A stretch of 64,000 nt of DNA from an uncultured Clostridia bacterium. GTDB lineage: Bacteria > Bacillota > Clostridia > TANB77 > CAG-465. Of this stretch, positions 1 through 9,231 are shown piece after piece (the stretch's first letter is position 1; each line of letters opens with the position of its first letter). A model generated the notes under the pieces. That model saw only the letters and a list, made by a program, of their open reading frames with translations, searched no databases and had not been told where the DNA came from. Location of the stretch: assembly GCA_944388585.1 (NCBI GenBank), contig CALXJI010000005.1:1-64000 (forward strand), in the 5' to 3' direction. Position numbers and translations under genes: made by a program.

Positions 1-62
1 AAAAATAAAAAGTTTTTTTACATTATTTTTTTATGTTTAACTGTCTCCTTGCGACGTCTATT

Positions 63-91
63 ATGATACTACTTTTTGTCTTCTTTGTCAA
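63..91 (-). promoter_or_regulatory. Strong sigma-A promoter pointing out of the window
   Basis: On the minus strand a perfect -35 TTGACA (86-91) and a -10 TATCAT (63-68) are separated by 17 bp. A comparatively GC-rich stretch (GACGTCGCAAGGAGAC) follows the -10. It fires leftward, so its gene lies outside the window. The layout would suit a highly expressed gene such as an rRNA or tRNA operon, but that is only inference. Confidence 0.65.
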
Positions 92-153
92 CACTTTTTT
101 TGAATTTTTTTAACTTTTTTTAAATTATTTTTTATTATATAATCTTAAATTCA

Positions 154-192
154 AAAATAGGACTAAAACACTTATATTTTAGTCCTATTTTT
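154..192 (-). terminator. Rho-independent terminator of the VanY-like gene
   Basis: A 14-bp perfect stem (156-169 pairing with 177-190, core TAGGACTAAAA) with a short loop and a T-rich flank on the minus strand lies directly after the stop codon of the carboxypeptidase gene. Confidence 0.85.
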
Positions 193-1767
193 TTAATTTA
201 CTCCTAAATATTCTTCCAAACATAGTCCACTGTTATATACTGCTTGTGCTACATCTTTTCCTAAATATCTAATATGCCATGGTTCATACTTATATCCGGT
301 TATGTTCTCTTTACCTTTTGGATATCTTATTATAAATCCATATTTATAACAATTTTGAGCAAGCCAAATTCCTGACGGTGTATCTCCATATGAATCGTCA
401 ATCCATCCTACATCCATAGCAAGTCCTGTTTGATGTTCTGAAGTACCAGGTCTTGCTGAAAATGTATCTGCTTCTGCTTGTCCATATACAGCAACATAAT
501 TATTGTATAATCTATCTTGAGTATCATAAGACCTATAGCCAGATAATAACTGTATATCAAATCCTGCACTTGCTGCATCTGCACTTAATTGTAAAAAAGC
601 ATTATATGCATCATCTTGTAACCCAGGTGCATAATCTCTTGGTACAGGATGATTTTTATTTACCAATAATATTCCATTTATATATGTTATATCTTCAGAA
701 TTATAATTATAATAGTTATTACTACTTACTGCTTTAATAACTACATTTATTTTAGCTGATACAATAGGGTCATTAGTTGATACATTTATTTGACAGTTTC
801 CTTCACTTACAGCAGTTATATTTCCATCTTTATCAACTGTTGCAATATTATTATCTGTACTTGTCCAATTTAATTCTTTATTAACAGCTTCTTGTGGCAA
901 TATAGTAGCTTCAACTTTTAAAGTTTGCCCAATTTGTAATTCGACATCTGTTTTATCTAATTGAATACTTTCTGCTACTTCTTGTATTTTTAAATTTATC
1001 TCTTTTGTAATACTTCCACTATTTGTGCTTAATTTTAACTTATAATCTCCTGCTTTTTTAGCTACTATTGTTGAATAATCTTCAATATCAATTGCCTCTT
1101 TATCATTACACTCCAAATAAAAGCTTCCCTTTGTATACTTAGATTTATCAATACCTATATCTATTTGAGTCTTAGTAGTATTATTTACTTCTATATCTTC
1201 AATATTAAATTCACTAGGTTCAACATAAGCTATTACGTAATTATTAATATTATCCTCTTGAATTAGATTTGAAAATCCATCTTCAGTTACTTGTATATCA
1301 TTTGAAACTATATTTAAAGCATCATTTAAAGTATTATATTGTGATATATATTTCACATCTCCTAGTGTACTTTTAACATTTACTTTTATATCACATTTTA
1401 CATTACTATCTACATTTATATTATAAGAATCATTAAAGATATTATTTTTCTTTAAATTAACATCTATATCCATATATTGTTGCAAATCACTACTTTTTAC
1501 AGTTGCAATATATACATCATTATATATAATAACATCTATTTCCTGTTCCTTTAGCTTTTTATATACATCGTCACTAATTTTTATATTTTTTCCACTATTA
1601 AATGAAATAGTTGTTTTGTTTTCTTCATTAATATAGCTTAATAGTTGATCATTTATTTTACCAATTCTAGAGAAATTAACAATTATTAATGATATACACA
1701 AAATTAATATCACAATAATCACAAAAATAATATTTTTTTTCTTATTAATTTTTATTTTCATTTTCAT
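193..1767 (-). CDS. VanY-family D-Ala-D-Ala carboxypeptidase with Ig-like (BIG2) domain
   Basis: Membrane-anchored peptidoglycan peptidase, expected to trim the terminal D-alanine from stem peptides outside the cell. A single N-terminal membrane segment covers about residues 14-33. A less recognisable region follows, then a bacterial Ig-like group 2 domain at about 268-350 with the usual VTAVSEG-type ending (here ITAVSEGNCQINV). The C-terminal VanY domain (about 370-510) carries the zinc-site motifs SEHQTGLAMDVG and EPWHIRYLG. The first possible codon is GTG at 1770; ATG at 1767 or 1761 is equally reasonable. The start overlaps the end of the upstream lipoprotein-like gene by about 20 bases, so the two are probably co-transcribed. 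The family is clear; the specific substrate is not. Confidence 0.88.
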   Translation of the reverse strand: MKMKIKINKKKNIIFVIIVILILCISLIIVNFSRIGKINDQLLSYINEENKTTISFNSGKNIKISDDVYKKLKEQEIDVIIYNDVYIATVKSSDLQQYMDIDVNLKKNNIFNDSYNINVDSNVKCDIKVNVKSTLGDVKYISQYNTLNDALNIVSNDIQVTEDGFSNLIQEDNINNYVIAYVEPSEFNIEDIEVNNTTKTQIDIGIDKSKYTKGSFYLECNDKEAIDIEDYSTIVAKKAGDYKLKLSTNSGSITKEINLKIQEVAESIQLDKTDVELQIGQTLKVEATILPQEAVNKELNWTSTDNNIATVDKDGNITAVSEGNCQINVSTNDPIVSAKINVVIKAVSSNNYYNYNSEDITYINGILLVNKNHPVPRDYAPGLQDDAYNAFLQLSADAASAGFDIQLLSGYRSYDTQDRLYNNYVAVYGQAEADTFSARPGTSEHQTGLAMDVGWIDDSYGDTPSGIWLAQNCYKYGFIIRYPKGKENITGYKYEPWHIRYLGKDVAQAVYNSGLCLEEYLGVN

Positions 1768-2389
1768 CACTTACTATAGAGTCATAAATGGAAATATTTT
1801 CAAACTTTATAGCATTATCACAATCAATAACATATTCAACATAAAAAGTATGATTTTCATCATTTATTTCTCTATTATACTCCATATATACATTATATAC
1901 TTTATTTTTTACTTTTTCAATATTTATCATTTTTTTGTCATCATACCATAAATGTTCTATAGGTTCAAAATTAAGTTCAATATATCCATTATTATAAAAT
2001 TTATAATTTTTAATATTAAAATCAAAACTATAAAAAAATTTATTAATTATATTAATAGCAAATTGCTCTGTTACTTTTCCAAAATTATAATATAGTGTAT
2101 CTTCATAAGTATAATAGTCCTCCTTATTATATATATTAATATCTTTTATAAATTCACTTTTATTTTCTATAATATATCTTACTGCAAAATCCAATTTATT
2201 TTCTTCTGTTAATATAGTTTTCCCATCACAACTCATACAATCAAGTATTATTTTATCTATGCTGTCTATACTTTTATAAATTTCATCTTTTAAATTAGTT
2301 AATTGATTTTCTTTTAAACTTTGATTACCATGATATACAAAAAAAGGTATAGTTATAACACCTGCTAGGAATAAAAATATTTTTTTCAT
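1745..2389 (-). CDS. Exported protein of unknown function
   Basis: A 214-aa protein that I do not recognise. It begins with a signal-peptide-like stretch (MKKIFLFLAGVITIPFFVY) and the rest is hydrophilic and rich in Asn, Tyr and acidic residues, so it is probably exported or membrane-tethered. An AGGTGAT ribosome binding site precedes the ATG. Its 3' end overlaps the start of the VanY-like carboxypeptidase gene in another frame, which argues for one transcript and perhaps a shared envelope role. A CxxC pair sits near residue 51 (MSCDG). No catalytic motif is visible. Confidence 0.6.
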   Translation of the reverse strand: MKKIFLFLAGVITIPFFVYHGNQSLKENQLTNLKDEIYKSIDSIDKIILDCMSCDGKTILTEENKLDFAVRYIIENKSEFIKDINIYNKEDYYTYEDTLYYNFGKVTEQFAINIINKFFYSFDFNIKNYKFYNNGYIELNFEPIEHLWYDDKKMINIEKVKNKVYNVYMEYNREINDENHTFYVEYVIDCDNAIKFENISIYDSIVSDENENKN

Positions 2390-2442
2390 AAAATCACCTA
2401 TTATAATTTACCACTTTAAATTAATTATTTATAAAAAAAACA

Positions 2443-2478
2443 AAAAATAGCTAGTTAATCTCTTAACTAGCTATTTTT
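2443..2478 (-). terminator. Terminator of the zinc-ribbon gene
   Basis: A 16-bp perfect stem (2443-2458 with 2463-2478, core ATAGCTAGTTAA) with loop TCTC is followed on the minus strand by a T-rich run. It lies just past the stop codon of the zinc-ribbon protein. Confidence 0.88.
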
Positions 2479-2485
2479 CAACATA

Positions 2486-2995
2486 TTAAAACTTATGTCC
2501 ACATTTATTACAAAACTTAGCTGTAGGTTCAAAAACCTGACCACATTCAGGACATACTTTTTCAACTTCTACTTCTTCTTTTTTTATAACTTTTTTATCA
2601 TCCTTTAATTTAAAAGGCTTTTGTTTTTCTCCACAATTAGTACAGAATTTACTATCTAAAGCAATTATTTCGCCACATGATGAACAATTTCTTAATCCTT
2701 TATTATATAGAATCTTAGTATTCATATTATTTATATCATCATTTAGCTTGTCGATTTTTTTACATTGCTTTGTAAATTCTTTTCCGACATCCTCATCACT
2801 TTTATATAAATTATACACTGCCTTACCTATCTCTTCATAAATTTCATCTATATCTGTTTGTTTTTCTGAAATAGAGATTTTCAATTTTGTCTCTTCTATT
2901 AACTTTCCAGATTTATCTGCCACTGTATTATAAGTATTAGATGCTGTATCACCAACTTTTTTTGATATTTCTTCAACTTTCTTCATAAACTCCAT
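2486..2995 (-). CDS. Coiled-coil protein with two C-terminal zinc ribbons
   Basis: A 169-aa soluble protein. The N-terminal two thirds is a predicted helical/coiled-coil region (residues 1-100, rich in Lys, Glu, Asp). The C-terminus has two CxxC...CxxC zinc ribbons: CSSCGEI...FCTNCGEK and CPECGQV...FCNKCGHKF. Such zinc_ribbon proteins are common in Firmicutes, and their function is mostly unknown. A strong AGGAGGAG ribosome binding site precedes the ATG. It has its own promoter immediately downstream of the clpC stop codon and its own terminator, so it appears to be a monocistronic unit rather than part of the clp operon. Confidence 0.7.
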   Translation of the reverse strand: MEFMKKVEEISKKVGDTASNTYNTVADKSGKLIEETKLKISISEKQTDIDEIYEEIGKAVYNLYKSDEDVGKEFTKQCKKIDKLNDDINNMNTKILYNKGLRNCSSCGEIIALDSKFCTNCGEKQKPFKLKDDKKVIKKEEVEVEKVCPECGQVFEPTAKFCNKCGHKF

Positions 2996-3024
2996 AAAAA
3001 TATCTCCTCCTTATTTATATTAAG

Positions 3025-3053
3025 ACTATATCATAAATATATTATTATTTCAA
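3025..3053 (-). promoter_or_regulatory. Sigma-A promoter for the zinc-ribbon gene
   Basis: Minus-strand -35 TTGAAA (3048-3053) and -10 TATAGT (3025-3030) with a 17-bp spacer lie in the 61-bp gap after clpC. Confidence 0.7.
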
Positions 3054-3056
3054 TAT

Positions 3057-5498
3057 TTACATTACCTCTATTATAACATTATTATCTTTTGCTTTTAAAA
3101 TAATATTATCTCCATCTTTTATTTTTCCATCTAGTAAATCTTCTGCAAACTTATCTTCAACTTTAGACTGCACTGCTCGTTTTAATGGCCTTGCACCATA
3201 AACATCATCAAATCCAACTTTTGCTATATATTCAATTATAGATTTATCTATCTTTACTGTTATTTTTCTCTGCTTTAATTTATCTGCAAATTCATTCAAC
3301 ATTATATTTGCTATCTTTTCAATAGCTTCCTTTCCAAGCTTATTAAATATAATTATTTCATCAAGTCTATTTAAAAATTCTGGTCTAAATGTCTTTTTTA
3401 ATTCATTCATAACTTCTGATTTCGCTCTTTCGTATGAAATACTTCCATCATCTTTATTTATAAAACCAATTGACTTAGTCTCAGTTATATTTCTAGCACC
3501 TGTATTAGAAGTCATTATTATAACAGTATTCTTAAAATTAACTGTTCTTCCATTTGAATCAGTAAGTCTACCATCATCTAAAATCTGTAGTAATATATTA
3601 AATACATCTGGATGTGCCTTTTCTATTTCATCAAATAAAATTATTGAATATGGCTTTCTCCTTACTTGCTCTGTTAATTGTCCACCATCATCATATCCCA
3701 CATATCCAGGAGGTGATCCTATAAGTTTAGAAACACTATGTGGCTCCATATACTCAGACATATCTAATCTAATCATTGCATTTTCGTTACCAAACATATT
3801 TAAAGCTAATGCCTTAGTTAATTCTGTCTTGCCGACTCCAGTTGGGCCTAAAAACATAAAAGATCCTATTGGTCTATTTACATCTTTTAATCCAACTCTA
3901 GCTCTTTTAATAGCTCTAGATAATACATCTATTGCTTCATCTTGACCTATAACTCTCTTTTTTAACTCTTGATCTAAGTTTTTTATTTTTTCAGATTCTG
4001 TTTGTGTAAGTTTGGTTACAGGAATTTTTGTCCAATTTGAAACAACCTCACAAATTTCTTCTTTACCTATAGAAATCTCTTTATTGTTTTCTTGTTTTTT
4101 CCATTTTTCATCTTGCTTACTTATCTTTTCCTTAAGAGCTCTTTCCTCATCTCTAATCTTAGCTGCTTTTTCAAAATTTTGAGAAATTATTGCCTCTTCT
4201 TTTTCTTTAGATTTTTTATCTAATTCCTTCTCTAAATTTTTAAAACTCTCTGGCTTTGTTAAACTTTTAATCTTAACTTTTGAGCATGCTTCATCTATCA
4301 AATCTATTGCTTTATCAGGTAAAAATCTATCTGTAATATATCTTTCCGATAAAATTGTCGCCTCTTTAATTGCTTCATCTGTTATCTTTACCTTATGATG
4401 TGCTTCATATTTATCTTTTAATCCTTTAAGAATTTGTATTGTATCTTCAATACTTGGTTCTTCTACTATTACACTTTGAAATCTTCTCTCCAAAGCACTA
4501 TCTTTTTCTATATATTTCCTATATTCATTTAGAGTTGTAGCACCAATAACCTGTATCTCTCCTCTTGAAAGTAATGGCTTTAAAATATTTGCTGCATCCA
4601 TTGCCCCCTCTGCAGCACCTGCGCCAACTATTGTATGTATCTCATCTATAAATAGTATAACATTATTAGCTGCTTTTATTTCTTGAAGAGATTTTTTTAA
4701 TCTTTCTTCAAAATCCCCTCTATACTTTGCACCAGCTATCATTGACGCTATATCCAAAGACACTACTCTTTTATTTTTTAATATTTCAGGAACATTATTT
4801 TCCTTTATCATTTGAGCAAGTCCTTCAACAACAGCTGTTTTACCAACACCTGGCTCACCAATTAGACATGGATTATTTTTAGTTCTTCTGCTTAATATTT
4901 CAATAACTCTTTCAATTTCATTTTTTCTACCTATTACAGGATCTAATTTATTTTGTTTTGCAAGTTCTGTTAAATCTTTTCCATATTGATTCAATGTTGG
5001 TGTACTATTTTTAGATTTATTTTCAATATTTGCTGGATCATGATAATTATCTGATATAGGTGATTCATCACCTAATATTTTTAAAAGTTCTGTAAAAATC
5101 TTTTGAGGATCAATATCTGCATCTATTAAAATTCTAACTGCCACACTATCAATCTCTCTCATCAAAGAAAGCAATATATGTTCAGATCCAACGTAATTTT
5201 GTCCCATCCTTAAAGCTTCTTTTTGACTATTAGCTATTATTCTTTTAGCTCTTGGTGTAAAGTCTACTTCATTTTCATTTACCTGTGTATCCATTATACC
5301 ATCTATTTTTAATATTTCTTCTTCTATATATTCTTCTGTAAGATCTTGTTTTTTTAATATAACTGCCGCTAGTCCTTCTCCTTCTGCAATAAGTCCATAT
5401 AGTATATGTTCAGTGCCTATATATGGATAATTATTTTCTATTGAAAAATTTCTTGCATATTCTATAACTTTTCTTGCACTTTCTGTAAATTCATACAT
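3057..5498 (-). CDS. clpC: ATP-dependent Clp protease ATP-binding subunit ClpC
   Basis: AAA+ unfoldase that feeds arginine-phosphorylated or adaptor-bound proteins to ClpP. The 813-aa order is typical: two Clp_N repeats (about 1-145), first AAA domain with GEPGVGKT near residue 214 and LFIDEIHT, a middle region with a UVR-type helix pair ([19 protein letters not shown]), second AAA domain with [14 protein letters not shown] and [10 protein letters not shown], then the ClpB D2 small domain. It is the last gene of ctsR-mcsA-mcsB-clpC, 17 bp after mcsB, so it should be under CtsR control. The C-terminus is intact and the length is normal for ClpC. Confidence 0.97.
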   Translation of the reverse strand: MYEFTESARKVIEYARNFSIENNYPYIGTEHILYGLIAEGEGLAAVILKKQDLTEEYIEEEILKIDGIMDTQVNENEVDFTPRAKRIIANSQKEALRMGQNYVGSEHILLSLMREIDSVAVRILIDADIDPQKIFTELLKILGDESPISDNYHDPANIENKSKNSTPTLNQYGKDLTELAKQNKLDPVIGRKNEIERVIEILSRRTKNNPCLIGEPGVGKTAVVEGLAQMIKENNVPEILKNKRVVSLDIASMIAGAKYRGDFEERLKKSLQEIKAANNVILFIDEIHTIVGAGAAEGAMDAANILKPLLSRGEIQVIGATTLNEYRKYIEKDSALERRFQSVIVEEPSIEDTIQILKGLKDKYEAHHKVKITDEAIKEATILSERYITDRFLPDKAIDLIDEACSKVKIKSLTKPESFKNLEKELDKKSKEKEEAIISQNFEKAAKIRDEERALKEKISKQDEKWKKQENNKEISIGKEEICEVVSNWTKIPVTKLTQTESEKIKNLDQELKKRVIGQDEAIDVLSRAIKRARVGLKDVNRPIGSFMFLGPTGVGKTELTKALALNMFGNENAMIRLDMSEYMEPHSVSKLIGSPPGYVGYDDGGQLTEQVRRKPYSIILFDEIEKAHPDVFNILLQILDDGRLTDSNGRTVNFKNTVIIMTSNTGARNITETKSIGFINKDDGSISYERAKSEVMNELKKTFRPEFLNRLDEIIIFNKLGKEAIEKIANIMLNEFADKLKQRKITVKIDKSIIEYIAKVGFDDVYGARPLKRAVQSKVEDKFAEDLLDGKIKDGDNIILKAKDNNVIIEVM

Positions 5499-5515
5499 TA
5501 AAAATCTCTCCTTAA

Positions 5516-6487
5516 TTAAATATTATTTTTTATATATTCTGCTCTTTTAATATTTTCTTGATCTTTTGAAAAATCCTCTTTAAAGTTTTTCTTTAGTGTA
5601 TTTTTACCAATATTTTCAATTAATTTATCTATATTATCTAAACTAATATCATTTATAATTCCCATATTTATTCCCATTCGTATATTTGAAATTAATTCAA
5701 AAGCTTCTTTTTTAGAGATTATAATTGCATTTTTCAAAATACCATAAGATCTAAATATTTCATCTTTTATATCTATTCTATTTTTAATAATTTCTCTTGC
5801 TTTTCTTTCTTGCTTTACTATATAATTAGTTACCTGTCTTACCTGTTCTATAATATCTTTTTCACTAATTCCTAGTGTTTTTTGATTAGATATTTGGTAT
5901 ATACAACCATCTCCATTAGTATTTTCACCATAGATTCCTCTTATAGATATACCTAAATTAGTTATTTCATTAAATATTCTTTCTAAAATACCCATTTTTT
6001 CTAGTGCTGGTAAATGTAACATAACAGATACTCTCATTCCAGTACCAATACATGTAGGACAAGCTGTTATATATCCATAATCTTCATCATAAGCATATTT
6101 TATATTTTTATATACTATATTATCAAAAGATTTTATTTTATTATAAGCTTCTTCTAAATTAAAATTATGTTCAAAAACTTGTATTCTAAAATGATCTTCT
6201 TCATTTATCATAGTAGTAATATTATTTTTTTCATCTATTATTAAAGCTGCTCCTGTACTTTGAACAAGTTCCTTAGATATAGTGTGCATTTCAACAAGAG
6301 ACATTTTAGTAATATTATCTATATTATCTAAATCTAATATAGTATATTTATCTTTTAATTTTTCTTTTACAATATTAACAATTTCTTCTTTTTGTTTTTT
6401 TATCATATTGTTTGGAAAATTATATCCACCTATATTTCTTGCAAGTCTAATTCTTGTAGTAAGTACAACATCATTAAATGTATCCAT
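5516..6487 (-). CDS. mcsB: Protein arginine kinase McsB
   Basis: Phosphagen-kinase-like enzyme that phosphorylates arginine residues, including those of CtsR, and so marks proteins for ClpCP. Family signatures include [16 protein letters not shown] near the N-terminus, [20 protein letters not shown] around the catalytic cysteine, and the GIRGIYGE segment. The length of 323 aa is slightly short of the common 345-360, with a divergent tail. The start codon abuts the mcsA stop with no gap, suggesting translational coupling between kinase and activator. Confidence 0.95.
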   Translation of the reverse strand: MDTFNDVVLTTRIRLARNIGGYNFPNNMIKKQKEEIVNIVKEKLKDKYTILDLDNIDNITKMSLVEMHTISKELVQSTGAALIIDEKNNITTMINEEDHFRIQVFEHNFNLEEAYNKIKSFDNIVYKNIKYAYDEDYGYITACPTCIGTGMRVSVMLHLPALEKMGILERIFNEITNLGISIRGIYGENTNGDGCIYQISNQKTLGISEKDIIEQVRQVTNYIVKQERKAREIIKNRIDIKDEIFRSYGILKNAIIISKKEAFELISNIRMGINMGIINDISLDNIDKLIENIGKNTLKKNFKEDFSKDQENIKRAEYIKNNI

Positions 6488-6964
6488 TTATTTTTCCTCC
6501 TTATTATATTTTTTTTCTAATTCTTTAATCTTATCTCTTACAACTGCAGCCTCTTCAAATTTTTCTTGTTTAACTAGCTCTTGTAATTCTTCCTTTAACT
6601 CATCTATTGGTTTTAACTTTTCTTTCTTAATATGCTCTTCCTGTTTTATATGCCTATTTTTTCCTTGCATTTTTAATAATATTGAATCAATTTCTTTTTT
6701 AAAAGTTTTATAACATTCATCACATCCAAAAAGTCCAGTAGAACGATATTTTGAAAGAGTATATCCACATTTTTTACATTTTATTTCTTCTGGCAACACA
6801 TATTCCAAATCTAATATCATAGGAGAAAAAATATCGTCAAAACTATTGAAAACTCCTAATTCATGTGCACAACTATCACATAGATTTAATTCTATCATTT
6901 TTCCATTTACATTTTGCTTGTATGTAATATTAGCATTGTTTTTACCACAATTTGAACAAATCAT
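6488..6964 (-). CDS. mcsA: McsA, activator of the McsB kinase
   Basis: Zinc-binding modulator of McsB within the CtsR regulon. Two CxxC pairs appear near the N-terminus (CSNCGKN and LCDSCA), followed by a second set (CKKCGYT and FGCDECYKTF). A UVR domain closes the protein (LVKQEKFEEAAVVRDKIKELE). The 158-aa length and the position between ctsR and mcsB are both canonical. The gap to ctsR is 12 bp and the stop abuts mcsB. Confidence 0.95.
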   Translation of the reverse strand: MICSNCGKNNANITYKQNVNGKMIELNLCDSCAHELGVFNSFDDIFSPMILDLEYVLPEEIKCKKCGYTLSKYRSTGLFGCDECYKTFKKEIDSILLKMQGKNRHIKQEEHIKKEKLKPIDELKEELQELVKQEKFEEAAVVRDKIKELEKKYNKEEK

Positions 6965-6976
6965 AATATACCTCCA

Positions 6977-7423
6977 TTACTTTAAATTAACAATTATATT
7001 TTTAAACATATCTGCTCTTACCTCATCTCGTTTTTGCTTATTCACTTTTTTTAAACTATTTTCAGATAAAGCAGATGAGATGATATCTACTATATTATTA
7101 TCTATTATATTATATCTAAGTAATTCTTTTAAGTAAATATCTAATGTACTTTGCGACATTTTACTTCCTATTTTTCTAACAATATTTTTTATATAATCAC
7201 ACTGTGAAATATTAATCTCACTAATTTTTATATATCCCCCACCACCTCTTCTGCTTTCTACATAAAATCCAAGCTCTGGAATAAATCTTGTAGAAATAAC
7301 ATAGTTTATTTGTGAAGGAACACAATTAAACTCTTGTGCTAATTCATTTCTTTTGAGTTCTATATAGTGATTTTCTTCTATAGCATTTTTTATATATTCT
7401 TCTATTATATCCGATAAATTCAT
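6977..7423 (-). CDS. ctsR: Transcriptional repressor CtsR
   Basis: Winged-helix heat-shock repressor of clp and related genes. The reading frame is open further upstream, but the start is ATG at 7423: the protein then begins MNLSDIIEEYIKN as in other CtsR proteins, a GAGG ribosome binding site is correctly spaced, and the longer frame would run through the promoter. The DNA-binding glycine-rich wing is present (ESRRGGGGYIKI). The resulting 148 aa is normal. A perfect CtsR box overlaps the expected transcription start, so the operon should be autoregulated and induced by heat through McsB-dependent inactivation. Confidence 0.96.
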   Translation of the reverse strand: MNLSDIIEEYIKNAIEENHYIELKRNELAQEFNCVPSQINYVISTRFIPELGFYVESRRGGGGYIKISEINISQCDYIKNIVRKIGSKMSQSTLDIYLKELLRYNIIDNNIVDIISSALSENSLKKVNKQKRDEVRADMFKNIIVNLK

Positions 7424-7434
7424 ATTTTCCTCAC

Positions 7435-7451
7435 TTTGACTATCTTTGACT
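7435..7451 (-). promoter_or_regulatory. CtsR operator
   Basis: On the minus strand the sequence is AGTCAAAGATAGTCAAA, an exact match to the heptad direct-repeat CtsR consensus RGTCAAANANRGTCAAA. It begins 1 bp after the -10 hexamer, so bound CtsR would cover the transcription start. Confidence 0.95.
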
Positions 7452-7480
7452 ATTCTATAATAAAATATGCACTTTGTCAA
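7452..7480 (-). promoter_or_regulatory. Sigma-A promoter of the ctsR operon
   Basis: Minus-strand -35 TTGACA (7475-7480), 17-bp spacer and -10 TAGAAT (7452-7457). Placed directly upstream of the CtsR operator, it gives a leader of only about 20 nt before the ctsR start. Confidence 0.9.
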
Positions 7481-7493
7481 GTGCATATTCATT

Positions 7494-7955
7494 TTAATTA
7501 TTATTATTCCTTATAGCAAATAAGAAGATAGGTCCTAATATTCCACATGATACTATATCAAAAATTGTCATTAAAATTGTACTTTTACTATATTTGCTGT
7601 AAATTCTATATCTTGCAATGAAAGAATATATTGCAGTTATAATTGACAATATAAAACTAATACTAAATATTGCTAAAATAGCATATAGTTCACCATACAT
7701 AAATATAATAAATAAAGAAAATAATGTTGTACCTATACTTAGAAAAGTTAATATCAAAGCATGTGTATCTGATTTAAAAGCTATTTTTCCTAGCAAGTAT
7801 TTATTTACGCACGGAATCCATGCTATAAAATATGGTTTTTCTTTTTCTCTTTTTGCTATTTCATATAAACCAATAGAATTAAATACATATGAAATAAATC
7901 CAAAAGCAAATAAAATAATATATAGTATAATTATTATTGCTAGTACAAATCCCAT
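7494..7955 (-). CDS. Small integral membrane protein of unknown function
   Basis: A 153-aa protein with about four hydrophobic segments (roughly residues 3-27, 63-85, 88-112 and 127-147). The motif KPYFIAWIPCVNKYLLGKIAF between segments 1 and 2 resembles the P-x-x-N-x-x-LLGKIA loop seen in several uncharacterised Firmicutes membrane proteins. It is the last gene of the dnaG-rpoD operon, 24 bp after rpoD, and ends just upstream of the ctsR promoter. No function can be assigned. Confidence 0.6.
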   Translation of the reverse strand: MGFVLAIIIILYIILFAFGFISYVFNSIGLYEIAKREKEKPYFIAWIPCVNKYLLGKIAFKSDTHALILTFLSIGTTLFSLFIIFMYGELYAILAIFSISFILSIITAIYSFIARYRIYSKYSKSTILMTIFDIVSCGILGPIFLFAIRNNNN

Positions 7956-7979
7956 AACTTTCTCCCCTTATAATATATA

Positions 7980-9215
7980 TTAGTAATCGCTACTCATAAA
8001 ATCTTTTAACTTTTTACTTCTACTTGGATGTCTTAACTTTCTTAATGCCTTTGCTTCAATCTGTCTTATACGTTCACGTGTTACATCAAATTCTTTTCCT
8101 ACTTCTTCTAAAGTTCTCATTCTACCATCTTCAAGACCAAATCTTAATTTTAAAACTTTTGCTTCTCTAGGTGTTAATGTTTGCATAACCTCTTCTATAT
8201 GCTCTCTAAGTAAAGTATCAGCTGCCTGCTCAGATGGAGATGGAGCATCTTCGTCTGGTATAAAATTTCCTAAATTACTTTCATCTTCTTCACCAACTGG
8301 TGTCTCAAGAGATATAGGTTCCTGAGCAACTTTTAATATTTCTCTTACCTTTTCAACTGGCATTTCTAATTCTTTAGCAATCTCTTCTGGTGTAGGTTCT
8401 CTTCCTAAAGTTTGTAAAAGATGTCTTGATGTCTTTATTAATTTGTTTATTGTTTCTACCATATGAACTGGTATTCTTATTGTTCTTGCTTGATCAGCTA
8501 TAGCTCTTGTTATAGCTTGTCTTATCCACCATGTTGCATATGTAGAAAATTTATATCCTTTTGATTGGTCAAATTTATCTACAGCTTTTATCAAACCTAA
8601 GTTTCCTTCTTGAATTAAATCTAAGAAATTCATACCTCTACCTATATATTTTTTAGCAATACTTACAACCAGACGTAAATTAGATTCAATAAGTTGTTTT
8701 TTAGCTTCTTTATCTCCTTTTAACATTCTTTCTGCAAGAATATTTTCTTCTTCATAAGTTAAAAGTCTTATCTTACCAATTTCTTTAAGGAACATTTTTA
8801 CAGGATCATCCACATTCAAGTTGTCTACAAAAGACATATCTTGCATATCTTGAAACAATATATCTTTTTCTGTTTCATCAATATCATCAAGATCAGGCTC
8901 AATATCTAAATCTGCAACAGCTGTAGTATCTTCATCCTTTTTATCTGGATCATCTAATTCTTCCTTGATTTTATCTTCAATTTGCATATCCTTCTCATCA
9001 TCTTCATCATCAAGTATTAAATTAACTTTAGCTTTATCTAATTCATCATATATCTTTGTTACATATTCAGAATCAATATTTTCTTTGCTGATAAATTCAA
9101 TTACATCTTTCATTAACACTTTTTTATTTTTTATAGCTTGTTCTATAAATTTTTTTACTTTTTCTTTTTGATTTAGTTCTTTACTTTCAGGCAATTTTTT
9201 TTCCAATTTTTCCAT
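7980..9215 (-). CDS. rpoD: Primary sigma factor RpoD (sigma-A)
   Basis: Housekeeping sigma subunit of RNA polymerase. After a charged N-terminal region 1.1 and a very acidic stretch (about 70-115), the protein shows region 1.2 ([17 protein letters not shown]), region 2 with [19 protein letters not shown], region 3 and region 4.2 with [20 protein letters not shown]. Its 411 aa fit a firmicute SigA. It follows dnaG by 16 bp, the classic macromolecular-synthesis pairing, but without rpsU, which lies alone 35 kb away. Confidence 0.97.
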   Translation of the reverse strand: MEKLEKKLPESKELNQKEKVKKFIEQAIKNKKVLMKDVIEFISKENIDSEYVTKIYDELDKAKVNLILDDEDDEKDMQIEDKIKEELDDPDKKDEDTTAVADLDIEPDLDDIDETEKDILFQDMQDMSFVDNLNVDDPVKMFLKEIGKIRLLTYEEENILAERMLKGDKEAKKQLIESNLRLVVSIAKKYIGRGMNFLDLIQEGNLGLIKAVDKFDQSKGYKFSTYATWWIRQAITRAIADQARTIRIPVHMVETINKLIKTSRHLLQTLGREPTPEEIAKELEMPVEKVREILKVAQEPISLETPVGEEDESNLGNFIPDEDAPSPSEQAADTLLREHIEEVMQTLTPREAKVLKLRFGLEDGRMRTLEEVGKEFDVTRERIRQIEAKALRKLRHPSRSKKLKDFMSSDY

Positions 9216-9231
9216 TTACAGAGACTCCTTT

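Noticed and set aside
1-62. An rRNA or tRNA gene at the left edge
   Set aside because: Only a promoter is visible; the 62 bp show no rRNA or tRNA sequence I can recognise.
453-737. Plus-strand frame within the VanY-like gene
   Set aside because: Shadow of the strong minus-strand coding region; low-complexity His/Tyr/Leu-rich product.
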